Part shown: positions 20,198-22,008 of the stretch, one piece after another
Layout: the number at the start of each line of letters is the position of its first letter
How positions within the stretch are numbered: the first letter of the stretch is position 1
Assembly: GCF_034931305.1 (NCBI RefSeq)
Contig: NZ_JAYGHY010000049.1
Coordinates: 1-22,008 of the forward strand
Direction: 5' to 3'
DNA from: Cyanobium gracile_A
Lineage (GTDB): Bacteria; Cyanobacteriota; Cyanobacteriia; PCC-6307; Cyanobiaceae
Length of the DNA: 22,008 nt
The notes under the pieces: generated by a model
Seen by the model: only the letters and a program-made list of their open reading frames with translations
What the model was told of the DNA's origin: nothing
Database searches by the model: none
Position numbers and translations under genes: made by a program

Positions 20198-21073
20198 TCA
20201 AGCCTGGCGGGCCAGGCCCACCACACGCCTGCCACAGAGGATCGCTCCAAAACCGGTCACATACATCAGCAGGCTGTAGACCGCTGCAGGCACCGCCATG
20301 TCGGGATTGTTGAGCAGGCCAGCCGTGATGGCAATCGCCAGGGTTCCATTCTGAATCCCCACCTCAATGGCGATGCACACCTGCTGGGCCAGGGGCAGGC
20401 GGAACAGCTTTCCTGCCAGTAAGCCCACCAGCATGGCCAGCAGGTTGAGCAGCACAATGGCGAGTCCCACCTGCGCCAGAAACCCGGGCAGCTTGCTGCC
20501 CTCACGGATCAGCAACAGCAGGATGATCAGCGCCAGGAGGCCCGCGGCCATGCGGCCCATCTGTCTTTCGAGGCGGCGGGCCGGCCTTGGCCAGCGGTGA
20601 CGGATGGCCATCCCGATCGCCGTCGGCACCAGGGTGATCAGAACGATCTGCAGCATCGTGGTCCCTACCGGCAGGGCAATCGCCGCCCCTTCCCCCAGGA
20701 ACCGCTGCAGGGCCAGGTTGGTGAACAGCGGAATGGTGATGACGGTGACGATGCTGCTGACGGCCGTCAGTGTCACCGACAACGCCACATCCCCCCGGGC
20801 CAGGTAGGTCATGAGGTTTGAAGACGGCCCGCCCGGGCAGACAGCCACGACCACCAGACCCACCGCCATCGCCGGCTCCATGGGAACGGCCAAGGCGATC
20901 AGTGCCCCCAACAGCGGCAACAGAAGGGTCTGGCAGACGGTGCCCACCGCAACCGCCCTGGGATAGCGCGTGATGCGCGAGAAGTCTTCGGGCACCAGGC
21001 TGAGGCCCATGCCCAGCATGACGATGGCCAGAGCCAGCGGCAGCAGGACAACCGTGAACAAGCTGCTCTGCAT
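20198..21073 (-). CDS. BASS-family (bile acid:sodium symporter) transporter
   Basis: A 291-residue membrane protein with nine to ten helices. The two sodium-site motifs of the family are clear: VCPGGPSSNLMTYLARGD at about 78-95, with the broken helix around GGPSSN, and IEVGIQNGTLAIAI in the second half. Family members use sodium to import organic anions such as pyruvate, bile acids or 2-keto acids; substrate here is unknown. The length is normal and nothing seems broken. The ATG overlaps the end of an unassigned 55-codon open stretch by one nucleotide (TGATG). The gene belongs to the minus-strand run that continues into the DUF1801-like and ABM-like genes, after a 142-bp gap. Confidence 0.88.
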   Translation of the reverse strand: MQSSLFTVVLLPLALAIVMLGMGLSLVPEDFSRITRYPRAVAVGTVCQTLLLPLLGALIALAVPMEPAMAVGLVVVAVCPGGPSSNLMTYLARGDVALSVTLTAVSSIVTVITIPLFTNLALQRFLGEGAAIALPVGTTMLQIVLITLVPTAIGMAIRHRWPRPARRLERQMGRMAAGLLALIILLLLIREGSKLPGFLAQVGLAIVLLNLLAMLVGLLAGKLFRLPLAQQVCIAIEVGIQNGTLAIAITAGLLNNPDMAVPAAVYSLLMYVTGFGAILCGRRVVGLARQA

Positions 21074-21240
21074 CAGCGTCTCGCCATGGCCTGAATCACC
21101 GTCGCCCTGATTCTCACCCGCGCGAAGCGCGGCAGGGACACCAGGATCGGCCGGGCGATGCCGATGCCCTGGAGTTCCGCCAGCGCTGCTCCGGTGATGG
21201 TGGGGAACTCAGCGCCGGACGCAGGCCGCGAAGCGACCCA
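21073..21240 (-). other. unassigned open stretch between the reductase and BASS genes
   Basis: In the frame of the DHFR/RibD-like gene, right after its stop, 55 codons remain open to a TGA that overlaps the BASS ATG by one base. The translation looks protein-like (EFPTITGAALAELQGIGIAR, then PILVSLPRF) but I do not recognise it, and no good start codon is present. It could be the 3' remnant of a gene once coupled to the BASS gene, or chance. Confidence 0.3.
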
Positions 21241-21795
21241 TCAACGACCTGGCAGGGCGTAATGCAGCTCAGCCAGACCAGAGCCGATCTGGCGCACCGA
21301 CAGCAACCGCCAGGGTGGGTTGGTCACCCGGCGGGGAAAGAGCGGCTTGCCCTGGCCAAGGGTGACCGAACCGATCTGGATGATGGCCTCATCCAGCAGA
21401 CCGGCATCATGAAACTGCACGGCAAGGGCCCCGCCGCCGGCAATCCAGATGTTCTTCCCCGCCGCCACCTCCAGCATCGTTGGATGGACGTCCTTGACAT
21501 TGCCCTGGACGAAGCGGATATCAGCGCCATCAATGCCAGGAAGCTCACGGTGGGTGAACACCCAGCAGGGCTGGGAGAAGGGCCAAGGAGACCCCGAATC
21601 CTCCACAACTTTGTCGGAATGGCGCAGCATCCATTCATAGGTTGAGGCTCCCATGGCAATTGCGCCAACCTGGGCGATGAAGGTCGGAAAGCCTGCTTCC
21701 TTGACATCGCCGAGGGGGAACAGCCACTCCAAGGAGTCATCCTCGGTGGCAACGAAGCCATCAAGGCTGGAGGCGGTGTAGTACTGCGTCGTCAT
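21241..21795 (-). CDS. dihydrofolate reductase-like / RibD C-terminal domain protein
   Basis: A 184-residue soluble protein of the DHFR superfamily, RibD_C branch. It has the N-terminal strand and substrate segment YYTASSLDGFVATEDDSLEWL, AIAMGASTYEWML, the strand WVFTHRELP and the NADPH-binding glycines in IWIAGGGALAVQF, followed by LLDEAIIQIGSVTLGQGKPLF. These proteins are common stand-alone reductases in bacteria; few have known substrates and they do not usually replace FolA. The ATG begins a typical family N-terminus. It is the first intact gene of the minus-strand run next to the IS at the window edge, separated from the transposase stop by 136 bp. Confidence 0.88.
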   Translation of the reverse strand: MTTQYYTASSLDGFVATEDDSLEWLFPLGDVKEAGFPTFIAQVGAIAMGASTYEWMLRHSDKVVEDSGSPWPFSQPCWVFTHRELPGIDGADIRFVQGNVKDVHPTMLEVAAGKNIWIAGGGALAVQFHDAGLLDEAIIQIGSVTLGQGKPLFPRRVTNPPWRLLSVRQIGSGLAELHYALPGR

Positions 21796-21886
21796 GGTGC
21801 TGGTGAGACGCTGGGCCGGCTGAGGTGGCCTGACGCTAGGAGCTCGCAGCCCGGCAGCCGGTGCGTCTGCCCAGGGGCCCCTGACG

Positions 21887-22008
21887 TGACCCCCATCAGT
21901 GGTCCAGTTCCTATGAGAGCTGGTGGGGTGATCAGGCCGCTTTCCATTGCTGGAGGACTTCCAGTGGCGTACGCCCCTGAAGAGCCGAATGCGGTCTGTA
22001 GGTGTTGT
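21887..22008. mobile_element. end of an IS3-family insertion sequence (partial)
   Basis: The element includes the transposase 3' end and probably its terminal inverted repeat. The stretch starting TGACCCCCATCAG at 21887 has the TG start usual for IS3 ends and lies a typical 45 bp beyond the transposase stop. The exact boundary is a guess because the other end is outside the window. Confidence 0.55.
21932..22008 (-). CDS. IS3-family transposase, C-terminal end (partial)
   Basis: The last 24 codons of a transposase enter from the right edge. The translation YRPHSALQGRTPLEVLQQW and a short tail KAA is the characteristic C-terminus of the IS3-family integrase-type transposase (OrfB), following its catalytic DDE domain. 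Most of the gene and the element lie outside the window. The stop TGA is at 21934-21932. Whether the element is intact cannot be judged. Confidence 0.85.
   Translation of the reverse strand, partial: NTYRPHSALQGRTPLEVLQQWKAA

Noticed and set aside
19756..20250. Full 164-codon reading of the DUF1801-like frame
   Set aside because: The first 60 residues overlap the BASS gene and are Pro/Arg/Cys-rich without similarity to the family, so a later start is more likely.

Overview
This window looks like cyanobacterial DNA, most likely from a high-GC Synechococcus/Cyanobium-type genome. The evidence is a cyAbrB regulator of cyanobacterial type at 3637-4005, small proteins of the kind conserved in that group, three copies of the HIP1 octamer GCGATCGC (401, 3583, 9276), very high GC with GC-rich third codon positions, and many starts without a Shine-Dalgarno sequence. 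No RNA genes or CRISPR arrays were recognised. The species assignment is inference.

Left part (1-5.5 kb): two divergent conserved hypotheticals; a solute-binding lipoprotein translationally coupled to an MscS-type channel; the cyAbrB regulator; two very small genes; and a metal ABC-3 permease with no ATPase or binding protein beside it.

Centre (5.5-14 kb): an envelope-stress and redox block. On the minus strand, an EamA transporter, an ECF sigma factor, a membrane anti-sigma factor and a ChrR-like double cupin form a tightly coupled operon. Diverging from it are a secreted DM13 protein and a membrane FAD/NAD/2Fe-2S oxidoreductase that carries an in-frame TAA. The anti-sigma and DM13 genes then occur a second time (10538-11266 and 12225-12737), in the same order and orientation and with the DM13 copies almost identical at the 3' end, so part of the locus has been duplicated. 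A decayed Kir-type channel lies between the second copies, and a DipZ-like CcdA-thioredoxin fusion follows the second DM13 gene.

Sulfur and redox part (14-18.5 kb): a Tat/lipobox Mo-cofactor protein of the sulfite oxidase/MsrP fold with its cytochrome b partner; an HPP-family membrane protein; and an ArsR regulator divergent from a three-gene run (TauE/SafE exporter, OsmC-like thiol peroxidase, GNAT acetyltransferase) whose genes join through ATGA overlaps. Cysteine placement in the ArsR protein suggests thiol or persulfide sensing, which fits its neighbours.

Right part (18.5-22 kb): accessory-looking DNA on the minus strand. A coupled pair of DUF3721 proteins (one exported, one with 14 glycine-ended pentapeptides) lies beside small stress-type proteins, a DUF4188 remnant with an internal deletion, a BASS-family transporter, a RibD/DHFR-like reductase and, at the edge, the 3' end of an IS3-family transposase. 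The remnants and the IS suggest an unstable island margin.
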